Source: Theropithecus gelada (Eukaryota > Chordata > Mammalia > Primates > Cercopithecidae). Taken from it: a stretch of 64,000 nt of DNA. The translations under genes were made by a program, and so were the position numbers. The stretch spans positions 69,435,445-69,499,444 of the forward strand of contig NC_037668.1 of NCBI RefSeq assembly GCF_003255815.1, read 5' to 3'. Under the pieces are notes generated by a model. That model had not been told where the DNA came from, ran no database searches, and was given only the letters and a program-made list of their open reading frames with translations. Shown here piece by piece: positions 10,511-21,385 of the stretch (within the stretch, counting starts at the first letter, position 1; the number at the start of each line of letters is the position of its first letter).

Positions 10511-10954
10511 TCCCCTCCACAGGGGATGAAGCCAGGAGGCAGCCCCTTCCTGTGCCTGACCCCTGCCAGCTGGGAAACGTGCTCCAGGCAGGCAAGGTCT
10601 CTGGGATCCCAAGGTGGCAGCAGGCAGTGGGAGCTGAGCAGAGAGGAGTAGGGGTGGGCTGGGGGGACACTGCCAGACGGAAATGAAAGTGGCCTTGAGA
10701 AAAAGGAACGAGGGAAGAAAAGCAGAAACTAAAACAAGTGACAAAGAAAACGAGAGTGTCCAGAGGAAGTGGCCAAGGGGCGCGGCGCCGCTGGAGGAAT
10801 CCCCCGCAGACCGGTGTTTCCTCTCTTCTCAGAGGGCTCGGGGTGGAGGACCAGCTGACCAACTGCTCCGTCACTTTGGGCCAGAGGCAGCCCGGATGAC
10901 TTTGGCAAGCACAGCCTCATCCCGCCAGCCTAGGAAGGAGCACCAGACGCAGAG
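10511..10954. other. Unassigned sequence with a small CpG cluster
   Basis: Purine-rich at 10680-10770, then a short CpG-dense core at 10779-10815 (GGGGCGCGGCGCCGCTGG, then CCGCAGACCGGTG). Open frames on both strands overlap each other. Too short for a classical CpG island. Confidence 0.5.
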
Positions 10955-11110
10955 CCCCAAGCCCTGGGTTGGAGTCATAGTCAGCCACTTCCTGCTGGGT
11001 GATTCTGGGACATTTATTAGACCTCTCTAGTACTCAGTTTCCTATCTATAAAATGGGTATAACCATCCTGAGCCCACCACACTGCTGGAAGGATTTCCTG
11101 AGCCAAAGCC
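10955..11110 (+). mobile_element. MIR SINE, sense
   Basis: CCACTTCCTGCTGGGTGATT, then CTCAGTTTCCTATCTATAAA and ATGGGTATAACCATCCTGAG, in MIR sense order. Confidence 0.75.
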
Positions 11111-11329
11111 GTCATCCAGGGCCTGATGGGTGCACGTTGGGGTGAGGTGGGCTGTGCACAGAGTGGCAGGGTACACCTTCAGGAGTCCCAGGGAACAGAC
11201 AGGGGGAGCATCCACCGTCTTATTGCTTGAATAAGAATGCCTCAACACTTGCTGGTCCTTAATCACCCTAGGCTTTATCAGGCCTGGGAACAAAGGGCTG
11301 AATAAGGGCCAGTCTATTCCCAATTACAG

Positions 11330-11520
11330 ACTCTGCGTGCAACTCCAGCTCCTTATCCCAGCTCTCTCACTTGGTAGCTGTGTGACCTTGAGCAAGTGAC
11401 TTGACCTCTCTGAGTATCTTTCTTCACCCATAAAGCTAGAACAATAAGCATATCTGTCTTCTAGGTTGCAGGGATTAAATGAGACCACACTCAATCCAGA
11501 GCCAGGCACAGGCACAAATT
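11330..11520 (+). mobile_element. MIR SINE, sense
   Basis: TAGCTGTGTGACCTTGAGCA, then AGTGACTTGACCTCTCTGAG and GCAGGGATTAAATGAGACC, a well-preserved MIR order. Confidence 0.85.
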
Positions 11521-12349
11521 CCTCAGTCCCAGCCCAGGGAGTGCCCAGCTTAGAGGGGAGCTGGAGTCCAAGGACATGAGCAGGCTGTAATGACAGACAG
11601 CACCCAGGCCTGGGGCACTCAGTGCCGGACAGGGGATGCGGGGCTGGTTCTGCCAAGGCGACAGAGCAGGGGGAGTAGGGGGGGTGAAATGTAATCCCAG
11701 GGGGAGAGCATGAGCAAAAGTGCAGAGGTGGGGCCAAAGGCGATGTGCTTGGGAACCGCAGAGGGTGGATGAGGCCAGACTTGTTCTCAACCTACAGCCC
11801 CACAGACAATTCTCAGACTGGCCCTGGAAGTGACACGGGCATGCCACTGGGAATGCTACAGTCAGCTCTTAATGCAGGGCTGGCTTCTAGGGTCAGCTTC
11901 TACAGCCAGACTTGCCTGGGCTGCAGTTTGTCTCCAGACAGACGCGGGAATTCCCCCAAGGGGCGGGGATGGTTCTTGTGAACTGCTGTGGCCTGGGACT
12001 GGGCTTAGGGTACAGGCAGCTGCTGCGGTGAAGGTGTCAAAAGGCACAGGCTAGGGTCCCAGAGAGGTTTAGGAGGGGGTTTCTCTGCTGGGTGTTTGCT
12101 CAGTGCTGGATGCTGGGTGCTGAGGGCTTCATTTGCATAGAGAGAGCAGCTGCTGTCCTAGCCGCACTGCTGCCCACAATCTCCACGTGGCTGCAATCTC
12201 GCTCTCAGTCACCATCTCCCACATGGACTAGGGGTTACCCAGACTGCCTTGGCCACGTGCTTCCCCCTACACACAGCCATCCAGGAACAACCAGAAATCA
12301 GACTACTGTCTCCGCCACCCTCAGGGGTTCCATTCAGGGATTCCACCTC
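11521..12349. other. Unassigned sequence; octamer motif
   Basis: Unique-looking, fairly GC-rich, with overlapping short frames on both strands. A faint antisense L2 patch lies at 11690-11750 (GAGCATGAGCAAAAGTGCAG). 12131-12138 is a perfect ATTTGCAT octamer (POU-factor consensus). No gene supported. Confidence 0.45.
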
Positions 12350-12420
12350 CCAAGGTGGCTGTGGGAATAAAATGAGATCCTGGGGGAAGCAGAGAGCCCA
12401 GTGCACAGGGGTGATCAGTA
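12350..12420 (+). mobile_element. Possible MIR 3' fragment, sense
   Basis: TGGCTGTGGGAATAAAATGA then GAGCCCAGTGCACAG resemble the MIR 3' half. Confidence 0.4.
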
Positions 12421-12499
12421 ACTGGCAGCCCCTTTCCCTGCCTTTCCCTCTACTTCCAACATTATGTTGTGAAGAACAGGGCAGACCGGGGCCCATGCT

Positions 12500-12625
12500 A
12501 TCCCTCACCCTGGCTCTGTGACTTAAGGCAACTCACTCCAACTCTTTGTATATCAACTGCTCATCTGCAAAACTGGCAAGAAACTGAGCAGGCACTGGCT
12601 CTCAGGTTGGCAAAGCTCATCCTCA
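12500..12625 (+). mobile_element. MIR fragment, sense, diverged
   Basis: TGGCTCTGTGACTTAAGGCA, then ACTCACTCCAACTCTTTG and CTGCTCATCTGCAAAACTGG, in sense MIR order. Confidence 0.6.
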
Positions 12626-12779
12626 CTGCCTCACTCCCTCAACTCTATGTCCAGGACCATGTGCTTCCCAGGGTTCCCAAACTTGCTGTTAGCAAAGGAC
12701 CTGATATCCGTCACTGACCTTTTATTCTGAATGGGCCCCCATTGACTTTAAAGATGGAATATTCTTAGAGGAATTCTAA

Positions 12780-12905
12780 TCTCCTTTCCAACTCACTACT
12801 TGTTTTACAGAAGGAGAAAGTGAAGAGAAGAGAGGGAGAAGGGCCCTGACCGAGGCCACCAGCTTGTAAGTAGCAGGCCTAGGTTTGGGATCAGGGCCTC
12901 CTGAA
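12780..12905 (-). mobile_element. MIR fragment, antisense, diverged
   Basis: TGTTTTACAGAAGGAGAAAG, CCACCAGCTTGTAAGTAGCA and AGGTTTGGGATCAGGGC follow the antisense MIR order. Confidence 0.6.
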
Positions 12906-13059
12906 GGTGACAGTCCTTTCAGCCATGTGTCCCTATTCCTCTAGTTACCTCCAGTTAACTGTAGGTAACCCAGCCCAATTTTTGATTCTGTGTTGAAAGG
13001 TGTGAGGTGCTGGGGCCGGGAAGAGGTGTGTTCTTGCTCTCAACGTGAAGTGTCATGTG

Positions 13060-13255
13060 AGTTTCCAGTTCCTTCTCCTCTACTACCACTCTGGACCCTC
13101 ACACCAGCCCAGGGAGGGAGACAGGAAGGGAGGCAGAAGGGCAGGGCAGGGAACACTGTGCCTGTTTTCCAGATGGGGACACGAAGGCCAAGAGAGGGAA
13201 AGTGAGTCGGCCAAGGTCCTCCAGCCAGTCGGGGTTGAGCGTGTTTAACCTTAGG
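13060..13255 (-). mobile_element. MIR SINE, antisense, diverged
   Basis: TTTTCCAGATGGGGACACGA, GCCAAGAGAGGGAAAGTGAG and CAAGGTCCTCCAGCCAGTCG follow the antisense MIR order. Confidence 0.65.
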
Positions 13256-13469
13256 AAATGTGACTGCAGAGAAAGGGGCTTTCATCTTCCCATGGGAATT
13301 CACCTGCTTTCCAACAGGGGCCGTCAAGAGACTAGGCAGGCTCCTCCTGCAAAGGATTCCCCTTTGTCCATTTGAGAGGCCTCACCCCAGGCTCTAGGAG
13401 CCGACATGATTCAGCTCAAGGAAGACTCAGTATGAAGTCTTCCTTCATACTTCCTCCCTCCTGGAAGGG

Positions 13470-13595
13470 AGCACCAGGAACCTGGGTCTCTGCCCCTCAC
13501 CTGTGGCCTTGAACAGGTCACTTCTCCTCTCAAGCCTTGGTGTCCTCCCCTCTAGAGCTGAGGGGGTAAGGGGTAGATGAGCTGATCCTTCAGTT
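13470..13595 (+). mobile_element. MIR fragment, sense
   Basis: CCTTGAACAGGTCACTTCTC, CTCTCAAGCCTTGGTGTCCT and GGGTAGATGAGCTGATCC resemble the sense MIR core. Confidence 0.6.
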
Positions 13596-14659
13596 TGCTG
13601 CTCTCCTCGACCTGGAAGTGCTGGGCCTGCACAACCCTGCATCCCTGGCCCCAGTGCTCCTAGCCCCACCCTGCTCCAGATGCCCAGTGCCTGAAGAGCC
13701 AGCTCCCTATCAGCCCTCAGTCCTGGGGCAGAGCTGGGCCTGGCAATGCTGGGGGAGACCCTGGAGGGGGACATCATGGGGCCACCAGGGGCATGCTACA
13801 AATGCAGCAACTAATGCACCAGGGGCGCCAGGGTGCAATCCATCTGAGCAGCTCTTTCATGCTCTTTGCACGTTAATAATGCATGGGCAGCCGGCGTGGG
13901 GGCCATCACAGGCCCGAGGTCAGGTGGCATTAAGAGGCCTCTAATGGTCCTGATTATCTGAGGAAGGCTCCCAGTGGGATGTGGGCAGCATGGGCAGGAA
14001 GCCAGGATTCCGGGTACTTAGACCCCACAGGTGGGAGGCTGGGGGGTGGGGCAAGAGGATAGCTTCCATAGGCCAGGGCCCTATGAGGGGATCTAATGGG
14101 GCTAGCTGAGGCTTCCTGCAGGGGGTGAGTTCGTTCGTGAAGAGGAGCAAGGACACAACTCCCACAGCCAGATCACAAAGAAAATGGGAAGTCAGAAACC
14201 CAGGGCTGAGTGAAATCTGTCAAAATCCCTCCTCTTTGGCCGCTCTGACCAGTGGCTCTGCAGCAAGTGCCTCTAGGGACAAGGAACTCACTACCTCCTA
14301 GAGTGACACATGCCCATTCTTTGAACAAGTGTGACTGCTGGGAAACAGGTGTACTGTGTACAGCTGTCAAGAACGCAAATGCCACTGAGTGTTGGGGGCA
14401 TGGGTAAGTTGGAAAAAGGGGCTGTTGTGAGAGACAGAGATGCTGGGTTCTAATACTGAGGATTCTCCTTGTCCTCAGGCAGCTCCGGAGCCATCAACCT
14501 GGCCAGTCTTCACAGCCTACCCCAGTGGCAGACCCCCTGAATCCACCCCAGGGCCCCAGTAAGCCCCCATGAACCTGTGAACTTTGCATCTCTGTGCTCA
14601 ACACTCAGGGCGAGCAGTCCAGAAAAACCAACCCATGCACAGTAGGTGCTGGGGGTAGT
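13596..14659. other. Unassigned GC-rich sequence, no gene seen
   Basis: Unique-looking; open frames on both strands lack domains. 14240-14345 (AAGGAACTCACTACCTCCTA) faintly resembles CR1/L3-type ancient LINE text. Confidence 0.45.
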
Positions 14660-15080
14660 CAGGCTTCAAGATGCCTCCAAATGGTTCTCATCTCCGAGTA
14701 TTCACACTGAAGGCAACTGACCTATGTAACTAACAGGATGTCATAGGAATGACAGGCATGACTTCCATGGCTAGGTCACTCAAACAGCCTATGGAGATGC
14801 CCACTTGGGGAAGAATGGAGGTCCCCTACCAACAGTCAGCTTTGACATGCCAAGCCTGTGAGGGAACCAACCGGAAAGGGGGTCTTCCAGCCCCAGTCAG
14901 GCCTTCCGATGACTACAGCCCTGGCCAACTCCCTGACTGCAACCTCATGACAGACCTTGAGCAAGAACTGCTAGGCTAAGCTGCTTCTGAATTTTGACCT
15001 ACAGAAATATCTAACGCTTTAAGAAGCAAAGTATGGGGTAATTTATCACATGCAATAGATAACAATAGATAACAATAGTA
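14660..15080 (+). mobile_element. Ancient interspersed repeat 3' end, family uncertain
   Basis: Follows a familiar mammalian repeat order: TGACCTATGTAACTAACAGG, then GACTGCAACCTCATGACAGA, CTAAGCTGCTTCTGAATTTT, and the terminus TATGGGGTAATTTATCACAT plus GCAATAGATAAC. The same family seems to recur at 58730-59110. It could be an L1M-age 3' UTR or a MaLR-type LTR; I cannot decide by eye. Confidence 0.6.
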
Positions 15081-15484
15081 GCCTTGGCGTGGGGGGTGAC
15101 AAAGGCCCTGCCAGAGTTGAGGACTACATGGCTTTGTACCCAAGCCACCCTCACCCCGGCTGGAGCCTCACGTCTCAGGATGCTCTTGCTGGGCTCTGTG
15201 CCTGGGCTGACCAACTTCCTTACACAGCTTTGCCTACTCCCCATCATACGGCACCTGGACCGTGATGCTCTACCCCCGAGGACCAGGCCTGCCTTCCCCC
15301 AACAGAACCCTAAGCACTTTGAGTTACAGTCTTCAGAGGCTCTCTTCTCTAGAGGGTCCTGCAGTGATCAGATGGGACTGGGGGTAGGTAGGAGGGTAGA
15401 GGACACCAGGTTTCAGCCCCCATGGGAGGCAGGAGCATCCCCAGCCTGCCTAGTCCCCAGGGTCTGGTTCACCCATGTCCCTAG
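15081..15484. other. Unassigned sequence, no gene seen
   Basis: A 151-codon plus-strand frame (15084-15539) starts with ATG but ends inside an L2 3' end and has no recognisable domain. Confidence 0.45.
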
Positions 15485-15542
15485 GACCCAGTCCTGGGCC
15501 TGGTACACAGCAGGTACTCAATACATGTGCATAGAATAAATA
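15485..15542 (+). mobile_element. L2 3' terminus, sense
   Basis: GGCCTGGTACACAGCAGGTA, CTCAATACATGTGC and AGAATAAATAAA match the L2 3' end. Confidence 0.7.
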
Positions 15543-15954
15543 AACCAGCAGACACAAAACTCCATCCTGCAAACACAAAGCAGTTCAGAGCACACTGGGA
15601 AATCACATGGAGGAAATGTTCTGGCCATGAATTTTCATGCTGCTCCCTGATAATCCAGGTCTTTTCTGTCATTGCCCCCAGGGACTGCTGGCATCTTCCC
15701 AGCTGCACTGGGCAACACTCCATATGGGGCTGTGCTAAGACAAAGTGACAGGGTGGAGGGGGTGGGGAAGATGATAGTACAAGCAGGGGCAAAGCCAAGG
15801 GATGGGATGTCCTTGGATTCTCAAACCCAAGTGCTGACAGCCGATGTCCAACTCTCAGGTACTAAGTGGTAATTACTGTGAAAAGCAGAGAGCTTGACAG
15901 TGGAGGATGTAGATTTCACCCAAGGCCTTACCTTGAACCCTCCCCCAGTCACAT
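15543..15954. other. Unassigned sequence, no gene seen
   Basis: Unique-looking; no repeat or gene recognised. Confidence 0.4.
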
Positions 15955-16110
15955 CACAGGCCACAGGACTTGTGGGAAGGGCCCTTAGTGGCCATCCAGC
16001 CTCTCCCTATATCCAAGAGGAAACTGAGGCCCGGCCAGGAGCCAAGACCCTCAAAGCTCACCTGAGAGTTGGTGGTGGAGTTAGAACTGGAAGCCAGAGC
16101 TCCCATCTCC
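15955..16110 (-). mobile_element. MIR-like SINE, antisense
   Basis: GGCCATCCAGCCTCTCCCTA, CAAGAGGAAACTGAGGCCCG and TGGAGTTAGAACTGGAAGCC follow the antisense MIR order. Confidence 0.7.
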
Positions 16111-16789
16111 TATTCTGTCGCTCACCAAACATGGCCTGGCTCTTGGGGCCTTGCCCTGGGAAACAAGCCTGTGCTCTGAGGGCCCGCTGTGGCTGAGTGA
16201 CTCTGGGGAATTGGTTCTGCAAAAGAAAGTGCCAGGCAGGAAAGTGGAAACCAAGGGACTCTGGAAAGAGGACAGGGATGTGGGGAAGGCTCTGGGACAG
16301 GCCTCCCTGGCTTCTCACTCTCTTTGTCCCCCTGCCACCTTCTCAGAAGCACTCTCAGCATCCCAGGCCCGCCTCCAGCCCAGTCCTCCTCCCAGGCTGT
16401 TCCTCGGCTCTCAAGGCCTCTGCTCCTCCAGGTGTCCCACTCCTCTCAACCTCCAGCCCCCACTCTGCAGCCCGGGCACAGAACTCACACTCCCCGCCCT
16501 CTCCCCCAGCACAAGCTCACAGTCCCCACTCCCTGGTCCATTCCCCTTCCTGCCTGGCTGCTGTGCAAGGTGCAATTCAGCTCTCATCCCCTCCTCACTC
16601 TATTCTCCATGCCCCCAAATCTGCTGCAGTTCCCACCTCACCCCTCCTGCCCTCTCCAGCCAGTGAGCAGAGGCTGCACCCACCAGGCCTGGGGTGGGCT
16701 CTCTGAGGCTCATGTGCATTGCAGCTATCTCTGCTGCATTGAGTGGATGGTGCCTTTGGCTTCAGAGCCCCCTGCATCTGAATTGAGTT
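16111..16789. other. Unassigned; long C/T-rich stretch
   Basis: 16300-16680 is strongly pyrimidine-biased, so all three plus frames stay open and give Ser/Pro/Leu-rich translations of 160-171 codons. Three mutually overlapping frames argue for composition, not coding. Confidence 0.55.
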
Positions 16790-16915
16790 GTCGCCACCTA
16801 TTCTAATTGTGTTGCCTTGGCCAGCTAGTAAACCTCTCTTTTCATCTGAAAAATGGAGCAGACACCTCCTGCACAGGTGAAATTAAAGAACCAGCTGGCA
16901 CACACATGGCCCAGC
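16790..16915 (+). mobile_element. MIR fragment, sense
   Basis: CAGCTAGTAAACCTCTCTTT then TCATCTGAAAAATGGAGCAG, in sense MIR order. Confidence 0.65.
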
Positions 16916-17609
16916 ATTTGGCCCAGGGAAGGCGAGAGATAGACATGCATTCAGTGACTAGACTAACTAGGCAAATGTTTCCAGCCACCCCCTCCCATGC
17001 CCAGGGTCCAGGCCGGTGTTGAACATAGTCAATGGCCACTAAGCATTTCACTGACTGATTCCTTCTTGCTGCTGAAAGGTGCTCAGCCAAGAAGGATGGG
17101 CCACTGGGTGATTTAGAAAGGCCCTTCGGGCTGCCATGGTGGAGGGCAGTCTGGGAAGGAGGGGGCAGAAGCCCAAAGACCAGAGAGGAGGTGGCTGCAG
17201 CTCTGTAAAGGAGTGGAGGGCTGGACAGGTGAACTGGGCAGGAGGAAGTCCAGCCAGAGACTCAGGAGCAGGACCCACAGCAGCCAGCCCCAGGGCAGGA
17301 AGGCAGTTGAGGGTGGGGACAGAATAGAGGAAAATAGCCACCGACGTGGGTGGCTGCTTGATGCCACTGGGTAAGACGTGATCTAAAGAGGAAAGGCAGG
17401 TTCAGGGCTGTGGTCTGCAGCAGTGAAAATGATGAAATGAGGAATTGGGTTTTTGGAGTGTTAAGAGGGTGCCTACAGGGTGTTCAGGGTGTTGTCTGTG
17501 GGGTATAACGTTTGTGACATCAAACACATCCCTCTTTCAGCGCAAAGATAGTGCCCCACCAACATGCTCCAGCAACAGCAAATCATTTGCCAGGACCATG
17601 ACTTTTTTC
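16916..17609. other. Unassigned sequence, no gene seen
   Basis: Unique-looking. Minus-strand frames at 17048-17367 overlap each other and a plus-strand frame. No gene is supported. Confidence 0.45.
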
Positions 17610-17765
17610 AAGTAATTTATGTGCTTCAACACATTTGTCTTCAACAAGCCTTTGCAGAAGGCACTATAACTGTCATCTCCATTTCACAGATAAGAAACCT
17701 GAGGCTCAGAGAGGTGGAATCATCTTGCCCAACAAATTATCAACAAAGCAAAAATTGGAGTCGGT
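17610..17765 (-). mobile_element. MIR SINE, antisense
   Basis: TTTCACAGATAAGAAACCTG then AGGCTCAGAGAGGTGGAATC and TCTTGCCCAAC are typical antisense MIR. Confidence 0.85.
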
Positions 17766-17867
17766 TGCAAATAATTTCTATTGAGTGCCTGCGGTTTGGG
17801 AGATCTCTTCCTACATAAGGGCATGTAGAACTGTGTCTAGCACACAGCATGCATATTAACACTCACT

Positions 17868-17915
17868 CTGATGGTGACGATGGTGAAGAAGATGATGACG
17901 ATGAAGGTGACAGGG
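17868..17915. repeat. Short impure (GAT/GAA)n tract
   Basis: GATGGTGACGATGGTGAAGA then AGATGATGACGATGAAGG. Read on the minus strand it gives a serine-rich run at the end of a short frame (17863-18072), a composition artefact. Confidence 0.7.
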
Positions 17916-17930
17916 ATAAGGATGCACTTC

Positions 17931-19259
17931 TCACATCTGATTGAATCCATTCGACAATGCTAGGAGGAGGAGGTGAGTCCCCCTTGACTACAGGGAAAAT
18001 GAGCCACAACAGTGTGGGAGTTTGTGGCAGTATGAGGGCTGAGCTCAGGACACAGAGGTCAGTGTCACCCACAGCTCATTCACTGCTCTAAAATAGAACC
18101 ATATAGGCCCTGCTCACTCTCTTCCCCCAAATTAGCAACTTCCTACCACTCTGCCTTTCTCCCCTATGGCTGGCATGCTGGAGCTATGTCTCCAGCCTGG
18201 AGATTTGGGACTTAGGCATTGCTGGGGAATTAAACCCTGCTCTCCTCCTCCGCCAGTGCAGGCAAACTCCATGACAGGCGGATGGAGGATGTCTGCCTGC
18301 TCCCTGGCCACCCACGTGCTATCTAAATTCACCGCCAGACAAAGCCGCCTCTCGATCTTGGCGCCTCCCTCCCTCCCTGCCATTCATGCGCTGAGAGATT
18401 GCATTTCCAGTAAGTGGAGGCTGGAGAGAGAAGCAAGCAAGCAGGAGGGTGGGGGCGCTGGAGGAAGAAGGAAGAGGAGAGAAAAAGGCAAGAACACTGA
18501 ATCAGGCCCAAGACTTAGCCCCACCATCAAAGTGACAACTCATTAAAAAAATGATTTGTGGGTGTGCGGGGGAGACACCACCTCTGAAGAGCCACCTTTT
18601 CCATGCTCAATGAGGCGGCATCTGCAGCCAGTGCCTGTCCAGGGTGTCTGGGAGCCAGTGGTTATCACAACAGCCCTTCACGCTCCCACTTAGGAAGTAA
18701 TCTCGAGAGTTCCAACATTCTGATCCCTCCCCACTTTTAGAAGCAAGGAGTGCCTGGGCTTTATGCCTCCATGGCATTCGTTCTGGGGGAAATGAACAAG
18801 AATCCAATATCCAGTTTCCAGCTGCATTGCCCGTGGTGTTCAGATCTCTCCCTCCTGCAGAGCCGTGGCAGGTGCATTCTCTGTCCATAAGAAAACAGGC
18901 CAAGCTCCCTTGACAACCTAGGGATGCTTAGCTCCCCATGGAAGGGGTTGAGAGGACAAGAAGGGTGGGTCCTGGGGCCCTGGCAAAGCTTCCTGGCTTT
19001 GGGAGAAGGGAGGTAGGGCCACTGCTCCCCTAATTCCTCCTCCCACAGAAAACAGGCTCCCCAGGTAACCTAAGCAGGGGTCTTGAGAAAAGTAGCCATC
19101 CTGGGTCCTGGCTTTCTTGTTTGTTAACTGAGAGGTCTGCATCACATGCCACCCTTCCATGCCCCAGATCCAGGATGAGCACTCACTGTGGGCAGACGCA
19201 GGCCAAGGAACCAGGGCATGCATTTCTGGCTTCCCTCCACAAACTTCCACTGCCTCCAG
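17931..19259. other. Longest unique block in the first third; no gene proven
   Basis: No repeat family recognised over about 1.3 kb. 18166-18546 holds an ATG-started plus frame of 126 codons. The same stretch contains a donor-like site (TTCCAGTAAGTGG, near 18404) and several CpGs. Minus-strand frames overlap it. It could be a conserved regulatory element or an exon, but the sequence alone proves neither. Confidence 0.4.
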
Positions 19260-19345
19260 ACCCTGTACTGGATGCCCAGGGGGGTTAAGGCACACAGATG
19301 ATCATGTGCGTCCTAGATGGCTCAGAGTCCCAAGGAAGAAACAGA
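19260..19345 (-). mobile_element. Possible L2 fragment, antisense
   Basis: TGTACTGGATGCCCAGGGGG, CACACAGATGATCATGTGCG and TCCTAGATGGCTCAGAGTCC resemble antisense L2 3' text. Confidence 0.45.
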
Positions 19346-19684
19346 TGGAGAGCAGAGGCCCCATCATGACCGCGGCAGCATGGTGGCCTGTCAGAGGGAT
19401 GTGGCCTAAAGGAAGTGTTGAAGGACCAGGAGGAGTTCTGGCTCTTTCTTTACCCAGAGAAGCTCAAATGGTTGGCCAGGGCACTATGTTCACTCCAGGG
19501 CTGACTCTTCAGGCTCCAGCCATCATCCACCCTTTCTTAGACCCTGGCGCCTACTAGTCCCGCCCCACCTCCAGGCACCAGCCACAAATAACGTTCGAGA
19601 CCTTCTCCGCCCTTTCCTTTACCTGCTGAGAAACATGGCTCCCCTCGTTCCCAGCCCACCAGTGGGAGTGCCCACTCATGAACA
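19346..19684. other. Unassigned sequence, no gene seen
   Basis: Unique-looking; no repeat or gene recognised. Confidence 0.4.
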
Positions 19685-19890
19685 TAGACTTTTGGATCTG
19701 ACTGACTGGGGTTTGAAGACCAGTTGAGCCACTTACAAGCTACGTGGGCTCAGAAAAGCTGCTTAATGTATCTCAGCCTGGTTTCCTCATCTGCAAAATG
19801 GGATGAACAGTACTACTGGCAGGGTTGTCTGGGGGACTGATTAAGATACTGTGTGTGCAAGCAGGCACTTGACCGATACTCTTGCCATTC
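19685..19890 (+). mobile_element. MIR SINE, sense, nearly complete
   Basis: CTTTTGGATCTGACTGACTG, GAGCCACTTACAAGCTACGT and TGGTTTCCTCATCTGCAAAA follow MIR order through to the 3' half. Confidence 0.85.
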
Positions 19891-20114
19891 CCACTGCCCG
19901 TGGTGCCTCCAACCCCCTACAGTCCCATTTTTTTGTGGCTGGCTGTGGTCATCCTTCATATCTGAGACAAGACCTCCATCTCTGCCATGAAGGGTCCCTC
20001 ACTCTCCAAGACTGGAGGTTCAAAGCATCTGCATCGCCAAAGGGCTAAGTATACCCATCACTGGGTTTAGTGTCCTGGGCTACCATGGCCCATTGAATCA
20101 TCTGTTGTCCACCA

Positions 20115-20280
20115 GCTGCTAACACCTGAAAAAGAGTCTTATTTGCAGTAACTCATTTGCTCCTTAGCATCCTTGGTTTACAGATGAAGGAATAAAGGCT
20201 CAGAGAAGAGAAAGGACTTGCCAAGGTCACGTGGTTAATTAAACAGAAGGTGGGCTGGGGAACTCAGTCTAGCATTTTTG
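20115..20280 (-). mobile_element. MIR SINE, antisense
   Basis: GTTTACAGATGAAGGAATAA, AGGCTCAGAGAAGAGAAAGG and ACTTGCCAAGGTCACGTGGT are typical antisense MIR. Confidence 0.8.
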
Positions 20281-20449
20281 TGTAAGAACTGTGTTTTAAT
20301 AAGGGTCATCAACCCAAGGCCTTGGTGACAATGAGGACCTCAGGCTCACGACAAAACTGGGCAGGGAGATATATTTGGAAAGGGAGATTTTAACGTGGAA
20401 ATGGCTTACAGATATTTGTGAGGCTCTGAGGCCCTAAAATATAGCAGCT

Positions 20450-20640
20450 GTCACTTAACCTGTTCTGGCACATCCCACATGCCAGGCCCTGTGCCGGGGC
20501 CTTTCCTGCACCTGTTCTGTTCTGTGTCACTGAAATCCTGAAGAAGGATATGGATCCATGCCATGTCTATAGAGGACCATGAAGCTCAGCCATGTGATCT
20601 GTCCAAGGCCAGAGCTGGTGACGCTGAAACTCAAATTCAG
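20450..20640 (-). mobile_element. MIR SINE, antisense, diverged
   Basis: CATGCCAGGCCCTGTGCCGG, CATGTGATCTGTCCAAGGCC and TGACGCTGAAACTCAAATTC follow the antisense MIR order. Confidence 0.65.
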
Positions 20641-21099
20641 CATTGGCCACCTCTGGGAGGGCAGGGTCCTCTTCCATCCTGTTCTGGCCAGCTCTGTGCT
20701 GCCAGTGGGAGGCACCCCCCATGTGGAGAAGGCCTGCCCCAGGCCTTGGCCTCTAGGAAGGATGAGCAGGAAGCAGCATCCCCGGAGACATACAGACATG
20801 CTGCTGGGTCTCACAAACTCTGGCCAAGCCCTCGGACTACGCAGAAATCACAGGCACTGTCGCTGAACCAGTCCTCAGAAATCAGTAAAGCCCTGGGTTT
20901 CTCAATCCAGGTGGCAGCCTCAGCACGGAGCCACGGGGTAGCGGGGCATCTTCTCAGACCATCAATTCTACTTGGAGATGTAGGGAAGAAAACAACTTAA
21001 AAATTCCTGAAGTAACTTTTGATATATGCTATGGCATAAGAACGTTTAAAACTCAAAGAAATTCACTGACTCTTCTCTGTGGAAAAGCTTAAGAAGTTT
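20641..21099. other. Unassigned sequence, no gene seen
   Basis: Unique-looking; the open frames at 20527-21000 lie on both strands and have no domain. Confidence 0.4.
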
Positions 21100-21214
21100 T
21101 GAGCTAATCCAACCCTCCCACAAAGCAGAAAGATACTGGAGTCCGAGGCGTCAGGTGACTTGCTCAGGCTCCCACAGTCCGTCAGCTCACAGGACCTGGA
21201 CTCAGGCTTGGAAA
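21100..21214 (-). mobile_element. MIR fragment, antisense
   Basis: GTCAGGTGACTTGCTCAGGC, TCCCACAGTCCGTCAGCTCA and GGACCTGGACTCAGGC match the antisense MIR core. It is directly joined to a sense MIR. Confidence 0.7.
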
Positions 21215-21385
21215 CCAGTGGCTTTGTGGTCAGGAAGCCCTGGATTCCAGTCCAAGTTCTGCTGCTGTGTAACTGTGCTGCTTTGGCTTGATCAATTCCT
21301 TTCCCCGTGTCTCAGCTTCTTCATCAGTAAAATGGGGCAGCCGTCTTGGCAGAATGTTGCGTGAATGCTATAGGGATTCCTGGGC
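21215..21385 (+). mobile_element. MIR SINE, sense
   Basis: CCTGGATTCCAGTCCAAGTT, GTGTCTCAGCTTCTTCATCA and GTAAAATGGGGCAGCC, in sense MIR order. Confidence 0.85.

Noticed and set aside
16151..16806. Three overlapping plus-strand frames of 160-171 codons
   Set aside because: All three frames are open at once because the DNA is C/T-rich; translations are Ser/Pro/Leu-rich without a domain.
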